DNA of 64,000 bases from an uncultured Akkermansia sp. (GTDB taxonomy: Bacteria > Verrucomicrobiota > Verrucomicrobiia > Verrucomicrobiales > Akkermansiaceae). The position numbers were made by a program, and so were the translations under genes. The stretch is taken from the NCBI GenBank assembly GCA_904501955.1, contig CAJGCY010000002.1, positions 1-64,000 on the forward strand. Reading direction: 5' to 3'. A model generated the notes under the pieces. It saw only the letters and a program-made list of their open reading frames with translations. It was not told where the DNA came from and ran no database searches. Each line of letters opens with the position of its first letter. Position 1 is the stretch's first letter. Of the stretch, positions 26,923-35,784 are shown in pieces.

Positions 26923-27005
26923 CTCAGTGTAAAAAGCGGCATCTCCTCAAAAACACGAACCGCGACAAAGTGTTTGCGCTCCTTCGGAATCGTTTTTCTC
27001 GCCAT
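26862..27005 (-). pseudogene. Possible gene fragment interrupted by repeat copy B
   Basis: A frame from ATG 27005 reads MARKTIPKERKHFVAVRVFE for about 27 plausible residues and then runs into the repeat end, whose sequence is read as DKPEVEGG before a stop inside the element. It may be the 5' end of a gene cut by the insertion. The fragment is too short for family assignment. Confidence 0.3.
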
Positions 27006-27266
27006 AAAAATGGCGTTTGAATCGAAAATTTGCGCAGAAGATGAAAATATACAAAACAAATAGCCGGTTTTGCCCGTCATCAAGAGTAGATTATGAACAC
27101 AATCATACTCAACTCACGCGTCGGGCTCAATTTATTGGGCGGAATTCTTACAAGGATAACAAACTTAACCCCATATTGATTATCTTTTTTTATTGAACAG
27201 TGAATTGCTTTAATCCGAGGTAAATAGTAGAGTAAGGGCGTCTTTTTTTGTTTGTATGTTATCCAC

Positions 27267-27292
27267 TTTTTTCTTGTCATAACAAGAAAAAA
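27267..27292. terminator. Symmetrical hairpin with A/T tracts
   Basis: A perfect 11-bp stem TTTTTTCTTGT/ACAAGAAAAAA with a CATA loop. It reads as a terminator on either strand, and it is unclear which transcript it ends. Confidence 0.5.
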
Positions 27293-27393
27293 ATGATAAA
27301 TGTAAACATAGCCTTGTTGGATATGCAGCCATAGTGGATATGAGCAATCGTGTAGAAAAGAAGGCATAATAGTATTACAGCGTAATAATCATT

Positions 27394-29343
27394 ATGAAAA
27401 TAGTAAGACATTTGTTCAGCGGGCTGATGCTTTTCGCCGGTTTTGCCGGAGGGGTGTGCGCTACGGCTGATGCTCAAACCGTGGTTTCTCCGGTTACGTC
27501 CGAAATCATCAAGTGCGATAAAGCACTGTTGGATCGTGACGGTAGCGAGTTGATTGCTCGTTTCTTAGTGCAGAATAAGCCTGAGTATAATAGCTATAGA
27601 GGTGCGGTTGCCGGTCATACATTGAATAGCGGTAATGCTGATTTGAAAATGATTTCCAGCCAAGTTGCCACTTGGTTGATATTTATTGATATCAGCGATC
27701 CGAGCGGGCGTAAAAACGTGATTAAAACCAGTGCGGAAGTGGCTGCACGTTTGGTGAGTCTGATGTCACCGGACAGCGAAGTGCACGTCATGGTAGCAGC
27801 CGGTAGTCAGCAAGTCGTTGCGCGTACGGATGAGCTGCAATCTTTGATGACTGAAGGCTATGGTTATGAGCCCGTGAGCACTTCCGGCAAATACTCGTTC
27901 TTGCTGAGTCGTATTTGTGATGCCAAGGGTATTGAGAATAACAATACTCATATTTGGGTTGGCCTGACGCGCGCTCTTAAGGATGAGATGCCTGATAACG
28001 TAAAGGATATCAAGCGTTATCTGCCTCGTGGCGTCATTCTTATTTCCGATGGTATGGATGAGAGCCGTACCACTGATGAGGATTTCCGGATGTTGGTGCA
28101 AACCTCGAAGGAGATGAACATTCCCGTGCACACCATCGCCGTGCCGTATAAAGATAATCCTACGGGGCGCTCCGGTCGTAAGAAGGGCAAGGGCAGCACA
28201 AGTGATACGGATGCCCACAAAGGTTATGCTGCACTGCAGCGACTTGCCGTTCAGACGAATGGCTCTTATTTAACCTATGAGCAGGTGAAGAATCCCGATG
28301 GCGGTGACGCCATTGGCTTGCTTAACGGCATGCTGCGCAAAACGTCCGCCATGGTGATGCAGCTTAAGACCTCGTTGAAGGATGCGAATGGTAACATCAT
28401 TCCTGCCGGTCGTTCCCTTAAGCTGATTCTTACTGAAGGACGAGAAAAGACCGTGGCATATATGGAGCTGCCGCAGGAGCAACTGGGGTTGGTAGTCGGT
28501 GATTACGCCTTGGAGTGCTTGCTTGAGCTTCGCAATGGTCTTAATGAGGCCAATAAAGAACAGACCGTGGAAAAGATGTTGAAGATTTTCAAGGAGAGTC
28601 TGCTCCCGCTTACCGCAACGGATAAGCTCTTTGAAGGCACGTACATGGACCGCGACTATGCGCTTCGCGTGCGCAAGTTGCTGCAACACGTCAAGAATAC
28701 TCCCGGTGTGTTGAGCAAGCCCGGTGTGGATGCCGAGATTGCTATCTGTTTGGTGGACCTCAACGCTCCGCTTCCCGAGCCTCCCAAGGAGGACACGAAT
28801 GTAAACGTAAACAACAACATTCCGAATCAAGGTGGAAATGTAACCATTAATGGTACAACCCTTGGCAGTAGTGAGGATGAAGTCGCCGATACGCCGAACT
28901 TGGTATGGTGGGTAGTGGGTATCGGTGGTGCATTTGCTTGCATTATCGTGTTCATTATCATTATTCGCAGCCTGAGCCGCAATGATGATGACGACGCGCC
29001 CGCGGTTCGTGGCCCCCGCCCGGATTCCGGAGCAGTACCCGTACCTACGCCTCCGCTGGCCACGCTGGATGACGCCAAGCAACCCGGCCAGAGCTGGGCT
29101 GTGCGCAAGACCTCCGTTTCCGTGGGGCGCAGCGCATCCGCAGATGTTCGCTTACCTTCCGGCCACGTGTCCAACATTCATTTCACACTGTATCGCGAAG
29201 CAACAGGTCAGTGGATGATTAAGGATGCTAACTCCACGAATGGCACCATTGTGAATGGTTCCAAGATTTCCGCTGCCACCGCTCTGAATAGTGGTGACAT
29301 CATCAGCGTTGCAGATATGCAACTTGTCTTCCGCATTAAATAA
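27394..29343 (+). CDS. Membrane-anchored vWA protein with C-terminal FHA domain
   Basis: 649 residues, first gene of a seven-gene operon. The signal peptide is about 1-27. The von Willebrand A domain begins LIFIDISDPSG near residue 90, a MIDAS-like DxSxS variant. A linker rich in Asn/Gly precedes a transmembrane helix (VVGIGGAFACIIVFIIII, about 508-528). The C-terminal FHA domain (about 570-649) carries SVGRSASADVRLP, VSNIHF and NSTNGTIVNG, the phosphothreonine-binding signature. So vWA is predicted outside and FHA inside: an outside binding event may be linked to phosphopeptide recognition by the operon's kinase products. Start ATT-ATG without SD. Confidence 0.88.
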   Translation: MKIVRHLFSGLMLFAGFAGGVCATADAQTVVSPVTSEIIKCDKALLDRDGSELIARFLVQNKPEYNSYRGAVAGHTLNSGNADLKMISSQVATWLIFIDISDPSGRKNVIKTSAEVAARLVSLMSPDSEVHVMVAAGSQQVVARTDELQSLMTEGYGYEPVSTSGKYSFLLSRICDAKGIENNNTHIWVGLTRALKDEMPDNVKDIKRYLPRGVILISDGMDESRTTDEDFRMLVQTSKEMNIPVHTIAVPYKDNPTGRSGRKKGKGSTSDTDAHKGYAALQRLAVQTNGSYLTYEQVKNPDGGDAIGLLNGMLRKTSAMVMQLKTSLKDANGNIIPAGRSLKLILTEGREKTVAYMELPQEQLGLVVGDYALECLLELRNGLNEANKEQTVEKMLKIFKESLLPLTATDKLFEGTYMDRDYALRVRKLLQHVKNTPGVLSKPGVDAEIAICLVDLNAPLPEPPKEDTNVNVNNNIPNQGGNVTINGTTLGSSEDEVADTPNLVWWVVGIGGAFACIIVFIIIIRSLSRNDDDDAPAVRGPRPDSGAVPVPTPPLATLDDAKQPGQSWAVRKTSVSVGRSASADVRLPSGHVSNIHFTLYREATGQWMIKDANSTNGTIVNGSKISAATALNSGDIISVADMQLVFRIK

Positions 29344-29370
29344 CTTATTACAACTTACAATCTAAATCAT

Positions 29371-30015
29371 ATGAATCCTAATTCTGTAGATCCGCATCAG
29401 CGTAAGGTAGGCCCCTTGTTCAGCGCTGACCAAATGGGGGGTGGCTCCCAGCCTCATGCTCAAGTTCCCGGCCCGGGAACCATGCCGTTCGGTGTATCGA
29501 TTAACCCCATCGGTATCTCCGAGGATAGCCCCACCTTGCCCATGCCCGGCCCGGGGCAAACCATGCCCTTGGTGCCCAAGATGGGCAACCCGCGGATTCC
29601 CGGTAATGCCGGCGTGAACGCAGCCAGTGTCAACATTCCCCGCAAAGAGAACCTCGGCCCGGTGGCCGGTTGGCTTGTGGTGGTGTCCGGTCCCGGTCGC
29701 GGCCGCTCCGTGGAGGTTGGCTACGGCTACAATTCCATCGGTCGTGGGGTTAATAATGAGGTTTGCCTGCCGTTCAATGATACGACTATCTCCGATACCG
29801 GGCATGCATTCATCGCATACGACAACCGTGGGCATAAGAGCTACATCACCCATGGGCAGGGCCGCAACATGATTTACCTGAATGATACACCCGTGCTCGG
29901 CACCATGGAAGTTACGGCAGGTAGCATGCTGCGCATCGGTAACACTGTGCTTATCTTCGTTCCGTTCTGCTCCTTGGAGCGCAACTGGGACATGTTCCCC
30001 GAGACGGTGCAGTAA
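29371..30015 (+). CDS. FHA-domain protein
   Basis: 214 residues. The first 80 are Pro/Gly-rich and disordered (PGPGTMPFGVS, PGPGQTMPL). The FHA fold occupies about 95-200: NSIGRGVNNEVCLP with the conserved Gly-Arg, ISDTGHAFIAY in place of the usual SxxH, and NMIYLNDTPV. The phosphate-contacting residues are partly changed, so phosphothreonine binding is uncertain. Cytosolic. It lies 27 nt after the vWA-FHA gene and 55 nt before the phosphatase gene. Confidence 0.82.
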   Translation: MNPNSVDPHQRKVGPLFSADQMGGGSQPHAQVPGPGTMPFGVSINPIGISEDSPTLPMPGPGQTMPLVPKMGNPRIPGNAGVNAASVNIPRKENLGPVAGWLVVVSGPGRGRSVEVGYGYNSIGRGVNNEVCLPFNDTTISDTGHAFIAYDNRGHKSYITHGQGRNMIYLNDTPVLGTMEVTAGSMLRIGNTVLIFVPFCSLERNWDMFPETVQ

Positions 30016-30070
30016 AATCCCACATTCTTATACAGAAGAAACTGACAACAAATCCATCCTCCTCCCCCTC

Positions 30071-30883
30071 ATGACTGATCAACAACACAGAAATTCCCGC
30101 TTGCTCGCCTCCTTTGCAGAGGACCGCGACATCGGAGCTCGCGCCAACCAAGAGGACTACGCTCTTTGCGTGCCCGTAGATGCGGAGAGTGGCCCTTGCC
30201 GTGAGGTTATATGTGCGCTTGCGGACGGCATGGGGGGCTTGGCTGCCGGCGAGGTCGCTTCCCGCGTATCCGTCAGCGCCTTTTGCCGTGTGCTGAAAAA
30301 TCTGGAGGTAGCGCCGGGACAGGAGTCCTTTGCCATGGTGCGTGCCGCGCAAGAAGCTGATGGAGCCTTGCACCGCCGCCTTCAGGCGGATGCGGGCGCT
30401 TCCGGTAACATGGGCTGCACACTCTGTGCCGTGTGGATTAAGGAGGGCAAACTTCACTTCATCAACGTTGGTGATTCCCTCATCTACTTCATGCGCGACA
30501 AGTGCCTATACCAGCTCAACCACCGCCACAACCACCGCGAAGATATGCGCCTGCGCGCAGAGCGCGAGGGCTTGAACTGGGCGGAGGTCTCACAGATGGA
30601 TTCCGTGGTAAAATACGGTTCTCGCGTTACCTCATACCTCAGTGGGCGAGGTATAGACCAAGCCCATTGCCCCAATGAAGCGCTGATGCTGGAACCCGGT
30701 GATACGATTATGTTGGCCAGTGATGGCATATTGACGCTGAATGAGATGGAGATTGCGCAGGCACTGCTCCCGGTACCCGAGCGAGATGCCCGAGGTGATG
30801 TGGAAGCGGTGCTGGACAGCGTGCTTTCCAAGGAGGCTCCTCGTCAGGATAATGTCAGCGTCGTCGTCATTCGCATGTCATAA
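30071..30883 (+). CDS. PP2C-family Ser/Thr protein phosphatase
   Basis: 270 residues from ATG 30071. PP2C motifs are complete: DIGARANQED (metal and Arg), ALADGMGGLAAGEVAS, FINVGDSLIYFM, MLASDGILTL and DNVSVVVI. It should dephosphorylate the substrates of the operon's kinase and so reset FHA docking. Cytosolic, no membrane segment. The spacing to both neighbours (55 and 43 nt) fits one transcript. Pairing of PP2C, Hanks kinase and FHA is also known from type VI secretion and mycobacterial systems, but no secretion genes are present here. Confidence 0.93.
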   Translation: MTDQQHRNSRLLASFAEDRDIGARANQEDYALCVPVDAESGPCREVICALADGMGGLAAGEVASRVSVSAFCRVLKNLEVAPGQESFAMVRAAQEADGALHRRLQADAGASGNMGCTLCAVWIKEGKLHFINVGDSLIYFMRDKCLYQLNHRHNHREDMRLRAEREGLNWAEVSQMDSVVKYGSRVTSYLSGRGIDQAHCPNEALMLEPGDTIMLASDGILTLNEMEIAQALLPVPERDARGDVEAVLDSVLSKEAPRQDNVSVVVIRMS

Positions 30884-30926
30884 TCTTCTGTATTACATAG
30901 TACACTTCTAACCAATTGTTTTCATT

Positions 30927-32486
30927 ATGAAGAAAAAAAGTCTCGTTTCCATTTGCATAGGCTTGCTCCTGGCACTGGTTATCATTATCCCCCTGCTGCT
31001 GATTGGCAGCGGTGGCAGTTACAACAGCATTGAGCGCTATAAAGAAGGCGTGAAGCTGATTATCCGTTTCCATGAGACGGAGGGCGTCAAGGGCTCCGGT
31101 TCCGCCTTTGTGATTAACAGTGGCGGTGGCTTGGTTACCAATGCTCACGTCGTTGGCACCATTAAAGAGACAGAAGGAAGAAAGATATACGAGTATCCTA
31201 CCAAGCTCGATGTGCTGTACGTTGTTTATGAGAAACAGCTGCAGAACAAGAAAGTGGTAGTCATGCAGCGCGCTGAGGTGGAGCACGTGGACCCGTCCCG
31301 CGACTTGGCTTACCTGCGTGTGAATACCCCTGATCGCGCATACTTCAAGCCCTTGGCTCTTGCCAATCGCTCCGAGGCAGGACAGCACGTGATGGCTTTC
31401 GGTTATCCTGCGTTGCTGATGAAGGAAGGTGGCAAACTCAGCAAGCTGTTTGAGAACTTCGTGGTGACCTACATCAAGAACAATCACCAGTCTTTCCCGG
31501 ATCGCGTGGAACTGCCGTGGGATACGGATATGCGCGACCTGCTGGACGTGACTATGTTCCAAGGTTCCATTGCCAAGGTGAATGACAGTGAGACGATGGG
31601 TACCGGTATCGGTGAGGATTCCCGTTTCCGCGGTATCACCCATTCCGCTTCCGTGCAGGGCGGTATGAGCGGTGGCCCCCTTGTCAATGAAAAGGGCTAC
31701 GTAGTAGGTGTGAACTACGGTTCCTACAAGGCCTCCGAGTCATACAACTGCGCTATGGATTCCAGTGAGCTCATTCACTTCCTGACCCGCGCTCAGAGCG
31801 ATATCAGTGAGATTGCCATTGTGGAGAAAAACCCGGACAGCTTCGTCTACACCATTCGCGCACACATGGCCAACATGTCTGCCCCGCAGATTGTGCTTGT
31901 CGCTGTGGTCGGTGTATTTGTCATCGGCAGCCTTGTGGTCATCTTCGTTCTGCTGCTCAAGAGTGGCAAGAAGAAGAATAAATATGCTTCCCGCCCGATT
32001 TCCGCTCCTGTGGTACCGGCCGGTCCGCAGAATGGTCCGATGGGTGGCGGTGTCTCCGCCTCCGCGATTCCGGAGGGTGTCACGCGCCCGTTTGATGGCG
32101 GTGCAGATGCTCCCACCATCCCCTTAGGCCCGTCTAAGAGCAGCAAGTCTCCGTCTCTGGTCTTCACCGGTTCCGATTCCGAGGGCAGGGCGCTTAAGTT
32201 CCGCGTATCGTTGGCTGACCTGCAGAGAGAGCGCTCCATCCTTATCGGCCGCAGCAGTGCTACCTGCAAGATTCATGTGGCAAACAAGGCTGTGTCCCGC
32301 CAGCAGGCTCGCCTCATGTATGAGGAGGATATGCAGGGCAATGTGTATCTGTTCATCAAGGATGAGCAGGCTCGCAATACCACCTGCCTGAACGGTGTGC
32401 CGCTGCGCGATAAGTGCCTGCTGATGCCCGGTGATGAAATCTCCTTCGCGGACGTCACGCTGAAGTTCAGCACGGAAATGGCCTAA
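30927..32486 (+). CDS. Trypsin-like serine protease with two TM helices and C-terminal FHA domain
   Basis: 519 residues. A TM helix at about 6-27 exports the protease domain, whose triad is readable: His74 in NAHVV, Asp126 in SRDLAYL, Ser248 in GGMSGGPL. A second TM helix (about 316-340) returns the chain to the cytosol. The C-terminal FHA domain (about 430-519) has ILIGRSSATCKIHVA, VSRQQARL and TTCLNGVPL. No PDZ domain is seen, unlike HtrA. The layout suggests that cytosolic phosphopeptide binding may control proteolysis outside the membrane (inference). Start TTC-ATT-ATG, no SD. Confidence 0.9.
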   Translation: MKKKSLVSICIGLLLALVIIIPLLLIGSGGSYNSIERYKEGVKLIIRFHETEGVKGSGSAFVINSGGGLVTNAHVVGTIKETEGRKIYEYPTKLDVLYVVYEKQLQNKKVVVMQRAEVEHVDPSRDLAYLRVNTPDRAYFKPLALANRSEAGQHVMAFGYPALLMKEGGKLSKLFENFVVTYIKNNHQSFPDRVELPWDTDMRDLLDVTMFQGSIAKVNDSETMGTGIGEDSRFRGITHSASVQGGMSGGPLVNEKGYVVGVNYGSYKASESYNCAMDSSELIHFLTRAQSDISEIAIVEKNPDSFVYTIRAHMANMSAPQIVLVAVVGVFVIGSLVVIFVLLLKSGKKKNKYASRPISAPVVPAGPQNGPMGGGVSASAIPEGVTRPFDGGADAPTIPLGPSKSSKSPSLVFTGSDSEGRALKFRVSLADLQRERSILIGRSSATCKIHVANKAVSRQQARLMYEEDMQGNVYLFIKDEQARNTTCLNGVPLRDKCLLMPGDEISFADVTLKFSTEMA

Positions 32487-32514
32487 CCTCTGAACCCGAA
32501 AAGCTCTGTACGTT

Positions 32515-33702
32515 ATGACTCTACCTGTCGGTAAAGTGTTGAATGATAAATACACCATCGAGCGTGTGCTCGGTAAGGGTGGGTTCGGAGTCACGTACAG
32601 AGCCCTCGACGAAACGTCCGGGCGTTACGTTGCCGTTAAGGAGAATTATCCCTCCGGCCATGCGCAACGTGACGCCTCGGGCTACGTCTTTGTCAATCCT
32701 CAAAGCGATAAGCATTACAATTGGGCACTTCGCCATTTCATCACGGAGGCGAAGATGCTCTCCCGATTGAACCACAACTCCATTGTCCGAGGCTATGGTG
32801 CTTTTGAGCAGCTCGGAACTGCATATTTTGTGATGGAGTATCTGGAAGGGGCTCCCTTGTCTTCTTACAGCCCCGGTTCTCTTACGGAAGAACAATTACG
32901 TTATCTGTTGGATCACCTCTTGGATGCCCTGGTGTACTTACAGAAGCATGATATCTGCCACCGTGATATCAAACCTGCCAATATCATCATCCGGCAGGAT
33001 TTTACCCCTGTCCTTATTGACTTCGGAGCAGCAAAGCAGGAAGTTTCCGATGAGACCTTCAGCCTTGGCTTCATGAGCTCCGGGTATACCCCGCCGGAGC
33101 AATTCGCGGACAACAATTGCCTTTTCCCCAGCATTGATGTGTATGCGCTCGGTGCTACGTTCTATTGCATGATAACCGGTTCACCGCCTCCTCCGAGTCC
33201 TGCGAGGCAAGTGAATCCGGCGCACGATCCCTATGTGCCGCTGGCATCAAATCCGTACATGACCTCCCGCTATTCTGAGCAATTTCTTCGCTCTATTGAT
33301 ACGGCATTGGTGCTTGACCGGCAATACCGCTTCAAAAACGCAAAAGAATGGGTGCGTTATTTGAAAGGTAGCTTTACACCGCGCCAAAAGCCGGTATCGC
33401 ACCCTGTTAGTGACTCCGGAGGCACGCTGCCGTGGGATAATCCGGGGAGCAGCCCCACCGGAGGGGCATACACCCCCGCCTCCGGGGATGAAATTCCGCT
33501 TTCACAAATAGTAGGCTGGGTGGGTTACATCATGATGGCCATCGGCGCCGGGCTGCTGTTGCTCATCATCTTCTCACTGGCGGGTACAGGGGGCAGCAGC
33601 AGTGCGTTCGATTCCTGCTTGCCATTGGCCATAGGGCTTGTCCTCATCGGTACCGTGGTGCGGTTGATCCTGCGCCACATCTCAGATAACCAAGACGAAT
33701 AG
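32515..33702 (+). CDS. Hanks-type Ser/Thr protein kinase with C-terminal membrane segments
   Basis: 395 residues. The kinase domain covers about 12-285: glycine loop GKGGFGVTY, Lys42 in VAVKENYP, catalytic HRDIKPAN with Asp151, DFG at 169-171, activation segment ending GYTPPEQF. After a Pro/Gly linker there are two hydrophobic helices (about 336-360 and 367-387) and a short charged tail. All catalytic residues are intact. It is the only kinase in the operon and the likely writer for the FHA readers and the PP2C eraser upstream. Confidence 0.93.
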   Translation: MTLPVGKVLNDKYTIERVLGKGGFGVTYRALDETSGRYVAVKENYPSGHAQRDASGYVFVNPQSDKHYNWALRHFITEAKMLSRLNHNSIVRGYGAFEQLGTAYFVMEYLEGAPLSSYSPGSLTEEQLRYLLDHLLDALVYLQKHDICHRDIKPANIIIRQDFTPVLIDFGAAKQEVSDETFSLGFMSSGYTPPEQFADNNCLFPSIDVYALGATFYCMITGSPPPPSPARQVNPAHDPYVPLASNPYMTSRYSEQFLRSIDTALVLDRQYRFKNAKEWVRYLKGSFTPRQKPVSHPVSDSGGTLPWDNPGSSPTGGAYTPASGDEIPLSQIVGWVGYIMMAIGAGLLLLIIFSLAGTGGSSSAFDSCLPLAIGLVLIGTVVRLILRHISDNQDE

Positions 33703-33754
33703 ACATCCGTGGTGGGCTGAATGTAACTGATTTTAACATAAAACTTGCATAATT

Positions 33755-35782
33755 ATGATTATTCCTCGCATTGATAATGAGATTTTTGTTGTAGGCCTGT
33801 CCGAAGGGCCTGTGACAGCCGGTGTGGTGAAGGCTTTGTCCTCGCAAGATGCCTCTGTTCGCGTGTATTTGCCGGAGGAGGCTGCGCAATATTTGGCAGC
33901 GTTTGCTGCGCATCACTATCCCTTGCCTTTGGTCGTAGAGCAGGGGTATGATATGAATTCCATTCGCGTGCTGCTTGTTACCGCGCTGCAACATGGTGTG
34001 CGTTTGGTGCCCGTGGGCTCGCAGACCTTGTGGGAGCAGATGGTGCCGTTGGAAATGCCGGAGTTGATAGATCTGCGCGCCATTGCTCCTGATGAGCTGA
34101 AAGTTCAGGACGTGGTGCAAGCTCCGGAGCCGGAGGAAGAAAAGGAAACGCCCTTGGATACCTCAAGTGAAACGTATGTGGTGAACGGAACCACGGTCTG
34201 CACGCTGTTTCCGAGTTTGCGCCATAGCTTGGCGGATTTGAATGCGCGGGAAGTAGCGGTGGATTCTGCCGTATTGCCTGCATCTGCTGCCGGGGATAAG
34301 TCGAAAGCACCTACCGGAGGTAAGCGTACGAAACATAACAACCATACCTTGGAAAAGATGCTGTTGTCTGCTGTATTGGCGGTTTGCGTTGCCGGTATAG
34401 CGTGTTATCTCATCATGGTTTCTTCTGAAGATGCAGCGGTGGAGCAGCCCGCCCCCGTGGTGAATAAAACCACCGGTAAGCCCAAAGGCAAGAAACATAC
34501 TTGCCCCAAGGAGGACGCCATGCCGGAATTGATGAAGCATGCGGATTCTTGTCCCGAATGCAAGAAGCGAGCAGTCTCGCTTCATGCAAAGATGCATGAG
34601 CAAGAGGGGGCTCAGCCGGATGTTGATGAGGGGTGCAAACTGGAGTGCAAAAAATGCGAGTTGAAAAAGCACTCTGCGAAAGACCATAAGGCGCTGTCTG
34701 AACCGGAACTTGAGGAAGGTGCGAAGCTTGGGTGTGTGGAATGCCAAAAGCTGCTTCACGCTAAAAAGCATGTTGATAAGAAAATTCATGAGTTTACTGA
34801 GGCTGAATTAGGGGAGGGCGACGCTTTGGGCTGTGAACAATGCCGCAAGGCTGTGCATGAGAAACTTCATGACACTGCAGGAGACGCAGCCTTGGCTGAG
34901 GCTGATGTGAAGAAAGGCGTGGAGCTGAATTGCACGGAGTGTAAGATGGTTGCTGAGAGGCAAGAAGCTGCCGGTAGGGCTGCGGAGGAAGATGCCGCCC
35001 GTAAGGCTGCGGAGGATGAAGCCGCCCGCAAGCAGAAAGTGGATGAGCACAAAAAATGCCATAAACAGAATAAACCCTTGACCAAAGAGCAGGTGGAGGA
35101 GGGTGTGGCGCTGAAGTGTGACAAGTGCATTAAAAAGAAGAAAAAAGCGCACGATAAACGTCACGCCGATAAAGCGTCACCTCTGACCGAAGCCGAGGTC
35201 GCTGAAGGCGTGACGCTGGGGTGCGATAAATGTACAAAGGCAACGCCCCCGGTTTCCGAGGATGAGGATGCTGAATTCGTTGAAGAGGCTGCCGATCAGC
35301 CTGCGGGAGAAGCTGCCGGCAAGCCTGCGGGAGAAGCTGCCGGCAAGCCTGCGGGAGAAGCTGCCGGCAAGCCTGAGGGTGATGCCGCCGGTCAGTCTGC
35401 GGGAGAAGCTGCCGGCAAGCCTGAGGGTGAAGCTGCCGGCAAGCCTGAGGGTGATGCCGCCGATCAGCCTGCGGGAGAAGCTGCCGGCAAGCCTGAAGGG
35501 GAAGCCGCCGGCAAGCCTGAGGGTGATGCCGCCGGTCAGTCTGCGGGTGAAGCTGCCGGTCAGTCCGATGAGGGCATGTCCCAAGGTGATGAAGGTTCTG
35601 CTGAATCAACAGACGCTGATACCCCTGTTACTCCTGTTCCGGGGCAATCCTTTATCCCAGATGTCAGGGGCTCCGCTACGGTTCCTGCTCCTATTCGCCG
35701 AACGGAAGCAGGGCAAAGAAAGGGTGAGTCTCTCAAGAATGAAAAAGACGGTGTAAGCGGTCGTAAATTTTTGAACAACTGA
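33755..35782 (+). CDS. Orphan membrane protein with CxxC/His repeats and an Ala-Gly-rich octapeptide repeat tail
   Basis: 675 residues, no family recognised. Residues 1-160 form a domain shared with the next gene (VGLSEGP, HGVRLVPVGSQTLWEQMVP, FPSLRHSLADLN). One TM helix is at about 204-222. The outer part then holds seven CxxC motifs spaced about 30-35 residues apart, mostly LxCxxCxKxxHxKxH followed by LTEAEVxEGV, interrupted once by an Ala/Glu/Lys coiled coil. These are not CxxCH, so not c-type haem sites; metal binding or disulphides are possible. Residues 516-603 are eleven octapeptide repeats like PAGEAAGK. Likely an envelope-spanning or surface partner of the kinase system. Confidence 0.8.
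   Translation: MIIPRIDNEIFVVGLSEGPVTAGVVKALSSQDASVRVYLPEEAAQYLAAFAAHHYPLPLVVEQGYDMNSIRVLLVTALQHGVRLVPVGSQTLWEQMVPLEMPELIDLRAIAPDELKVQDVVQAPEPEEEKETPLDTSSETYVVNGTTVCTLFPSLRHSLADLNAREVAVDSAVLPASAAGDKSKAPTGGKRTKHNNHTLEKMLLSAVLAVCVAGIACYLIMVSSEDAAVEQPAPVVNKTTGKPKGKKHTCPKEDAMPELMKHADSCPECKKRAVSLHAKMHEQEGAQPDVDEGCKLECKKCELKKHSAKDHKALSEPELEEGAKLGCVECQKLLHAKKHVDKKIHEFTEAELGEGDALGCEQCRKAVHEKLHDTAGDAALAEADVKKGVELNCTECKMVAERQEAAGRAAEEDAARKAAEDEAARKQKVDEHKKCHKQNKPLTKEQVEEGVALKCDKCIKKKKKAHDKRHADKASPLTEAEVAEGVTLGCDKCTKATPPVSEDEDAEFVEEAADQPAGEAAGKPAGEAAGKPAGEAAGKPEGDAAGQSAGEAAGKPEGEAAGKPEGDAADQPAGEAAGKPEGEAAGKPEGDAAGQSAGEAAGQSDEGMSQGDEGSAESTDADTPVTPVPGQSFIPDVRGSATVPAPIRRTEAGQRKGESLKNEKDGVSGRKFLNN
35300..35563 (+). 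repeat. In-frame 24-bp tandem repeat, 11 units
   Basis: Eleven 24-nt units encode (P/S)(A/E)G(E/D)AAG(K/Q)-type octapeptides within the orphan membrane protein. Units differ by a few bases, and the number is likely to vary between strains. Confidence 0.85.
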
Positions 35783-35784
35783 TT

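Larger units (their letters stand above)
26664..27393. other. 730-nt intergenic region before the kinase/FHA operon
   Basis: It holds repeat copy B (26792-26922), a small broken frame abutting it, and a symmetrical hairpin at 27267-27292. No full gene is supported. I found no promoter matching the strong consensus before the operon start at 27394; TTGGAT-16 nt-TATGAG near 27326-27353 is the best weak candidate. Confidence 0.5.

Noticed and set aside
34501..35240. CxxC motifs as c-type haem sites (multihaem cytochrome)
   Set aside because: None is followed directly by His; the His residues come three or more positions later, so covalent haem attachment is not supported.
35300..35563. Regular 24-bp repeats that could suggest a CRISPR or satellite
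   Set aside because: They are in frame, encode PAGEAAGK-like octapeptides in a long gene, and have no unique spacers.
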